Shown: one piece after another, positions 4,633 through 6,593 of the stretch
How the letters are laid out: each line of letters opens with the position of its first letter
Position numbering within the stretch: the first letter of the stretch is position 1
Assembly (NCBI GenBank): GCA_041674565.1
Contig: JBAYVQ010000050.1
Location: 1-6,593, forward strand
Direction of reading: 5' to 3'
Length of the DNA: 6,593 nt
Source: CALMFT01 sp041674565
Lineage (GTDB): Bacteria > Patescibacteriota > Gracilibacteria > Absconditabacterales > Absconditicoccaceae
Notes under the pieces: model-generated
What the model saw: only the letters and a program-made list of their open reading frames with translations
Database searches by the model: none
What the model was told of the DNA's origin: nothing
Made by a program: the position numbers and the translations under genes

Positions 4633-6593
4633 ATGAACTATGCTGAATTGCTGGAGCAGCAGCCCGCTATAAACCCTAAAAGCCCTGAAGTAAATAGCAA
4701 CGATGCCGACAAGGGTCCTGAAGTTGTTCCACAAAATCCAGATCTTGGACAGCTCGCTGGTGATGTGAAACTTGAACAACTAGACGCAAGGGTCAATCCT
4801 AGCACGTATGAAATACTCCAGTCAGATGGTACAAACCTCATGCAATTTTTGCAAAATGCAGAAAGGCCTGAGAGATTGGAAGGCTTGGTAAATAATCTGG
4901 AAACGATTTTTCAGAAAGTTGGTGTGGATTATTGCCACCTTGAAGAACCCGAAGCAAAGCATATGGCTACGGGTATAGTATGCTCTATTATTGATTCCCT
5001 TACTGGTGAACGAAATACTGGTAGCGTCCAGCCTGCACAGCCTGCCGAGGGTGACAAAACCAAGCCTGCTGCTGGGCAATTTGATGCGTTGTGAGCAGTC
5101 TTTGGTAATATTTCCAAGATGTTTGGCGGTAAGGCGTGATCTGGCATGGAACATATGCTGGGTGATATGTTTGGGCAACTGGTGGGCGTGTTTGGTGGTG
5201 CGGATGTGCTACGACAAAGACTCAAGAGCGTTTTCTTGCTTATTGAGTTGACCAGAAAGTCGAGGGAGATATTGTGTCCTAGAGACGCTGCAGGTAAGAT
5301 TGATGCTAGTAATTCAGTTTGTACACGAGATAATTCTTTGATTCATAACCCCAAGTTGTTTGTATGATCCTCTCGTATTGTCGAAGTTGCCATAAAAGCC
5401 GATAAAGATGTTATCCAACCAGAAAACATCCATACCTTGGCTGATTTTCAAAAAGCTATACAAATTACACAATGAACTACTATGGTGCAATACGGGCTAT
5501 TAGATCTGTTGTGACTCAGACCCATCTCTGTAGCTGGAGCACAAGCAATTGCCGCGCAAGATTATTTTGCTGATATAGATGCTGCTGCGCTTGAAAAGGC
5601 TACAAGTGCTCCTGGAGCTAAGCAAAAGTTAGCTACAAAGGTTCTAGATGGACTAGAAACGGCCGTTGCCCAGGGTAAGTCTTTTCAGACTTCTCGAAAA
5701 ACGAATCGTACTGCCTTAGAGACGGGTGGGCTAAAAGGTCAAGTGCAAGAATGGATGAAAGCTTTGGAGCCGTTGAGCGATCCCAATGATCCAGAGAGTA
5801 TGTATACCACATTCAATAAGTGGATCAATCTTATTTGCGGTTTATTGACTGGTACGGCATTTTCTGAGGACTTATATGACCCTAAGGCGACAGATCTAGG
5901 GGCTGGGTTGAGTGACTGATCCGTGCTGTCTGGTGATGAAAGAAAAAAAATTACTGATGGTGTTCTAGAAGGCGCTGCTGTCGGATGAGTACTCTATCAT
6001 GCAACCAACGTGATACTGAAAGGAGAAAGCGCTTATCAATACGATGCTATCAACCCCAGTGACTCCAATGACCAGCAACTTTCTATAGGTCTTATGCAAT
6101 GGCATGGCCCTAGAGCGGGTGAGCTTATTGCCAACATGGGCGCATTGGATCGTGAGATAGTCTTAGATCCAGCAAAGTGACTTGGTCCTGATTTTGGCGC
6201 ATTTGTACTTGATACTAAACCAAATGGACGATGGTTGGAAACATCTAAACGATGAGCAATGGTTGATAATAAGTGGGTACCCAACGAGTTTGAAGAAGAT
6301 GGTACTCCTTTGGCAGAGTGGAAAAAAAATCGGATACCTTTGATGAAACAGCTTTTGGCATCTGATTTGGCGAAACAAGTCATGAATAATCAACTCAAGA
6401 CTGACATAGAAAGTTACATTCCTGAGGTTAGGGATGCTTTGGGTATTACGAATACTGACGATAATCTGACTCTGGATGAAAAGAAGGCTATAGTTATGGG
6501 TTGTCGTTTTTACAATGCTGGCCCACAGCGGACAACAAGGCTTTTGTCTTGATTGGATAAGCCTGTTACTCTTGAAGCGATAAAAGACGCTGC
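4633..6593 (+). CDS. Large protein with lysozyme-like (peptidoglycan hydrolase) domain, partial; ten in-frame TGA read as Gly
   Basis: The reading frame runs from ATG 4633 past the right edge: 653 full codons without TAA or TAG but with ten TGA, at residues 154, 169, 245, 281, 294, 429, 452, 516, 541 and 640. An upstream in-frame TAA at 4609-4611 supports the start. Residues 1-153 are acidic and Pro/Gln-rich at both ends (low complexity at 10-40 and 130-150). Residues 154-430 are mostly helical and unrecognised, with a Gly-rich amphipathic stretch at 169-190 (MLGDMFGQLVGVFGGADVL). From about 447, the segment with KGES (E465, candidate catalytic acid), YDAINPSDSNDQQLSIGLMQ (470-489, ending in SIGLMQWHGPRAGELI) and later KAIVMGCRFYNAGPQRTTRLL resembles the lysozyme-like domains of phage and Firmicute muralytic proteins ('SIG..QWHG.RA..LL'). 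No N-terminal signal peptide is seen, so export would need another route. The gene is divergent from the helicase with its own promoter. The frame is sure; the domain call is moderate; the biological role is unknown. Confidence 0.8.

Noticed and set aside
444..6593. UGA as tryptophan (Mycoplasma-type code 4) or selenocysteine
   Set aside because: The TGA positions fall on conserved glycines, not Trp or Cys/Sec sites, and seventeen sites in unrelated proteins do not fit selenocysteine insertion.

Overview
The window most likely comes from a Candidate Phyla Radiation bacterium that reads UGA as glycine (translation table 25), i.e. Gracilibacteria (BD1-5) or Absconditabacteria (SR1). With standard stops, four genes break into short pieces. 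Every internal break is a TGA (17 in total), the pieces are exactly in frame, and in three unrelated families the TGA falls on a glycine the family conserves: the GG before the ERKEIKD motif of a UvrD/PcrA helicase, the third G of the GGG that opens a Nudix box, and both glycines of the ED-GG motif of a pRiA4b ORF-3 protein. All completed genes stop at TAA. Trp is still TGG. No clear Shine-Dalgarno sequence precedes any start.

Layout, right to left on the minus strand: a UvrD/PcrA-type helicase (4502-2871) that ends early, before motifs V and VI; a three-helix membrane protein with a possible SPFH/band-7-like domain (2697-1765) inside a markedly GC-richer stretch; a pRiA4b ORF-3 family protein (1509-928); a Nudix hydrolase (920-444); and the N-terminal part of an RluA-type pseudouridine synthase (404 to beyond the left edge). 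The last three are closely spaced and probably co-transcribed. On the plus strand, divergent from the helicase, a large gene (4633 to beyond the right edge) encodes at least 653 residues with ten in-frame TGA codons. Its C-terminal part (from about residue 447) resembles the lysozyme-like domains of phage and Firmicute muralytic enzymes (E465 and a SIGLMQWHG motif at 484-492).

The most interesting points are the recoding, the peptidoglycan-hydrolase-like giant gene (a possible lytic protein in a lineage known for epibiotic or predatory life), and the anomalous GC-rich segment at about 1600-2745. That segment lies next to the point where the helicase is cut short and has no TGA-glycine codons. 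It could be horizontally acquired DNA or an assembly chimera; the sequence alone cannot decide.
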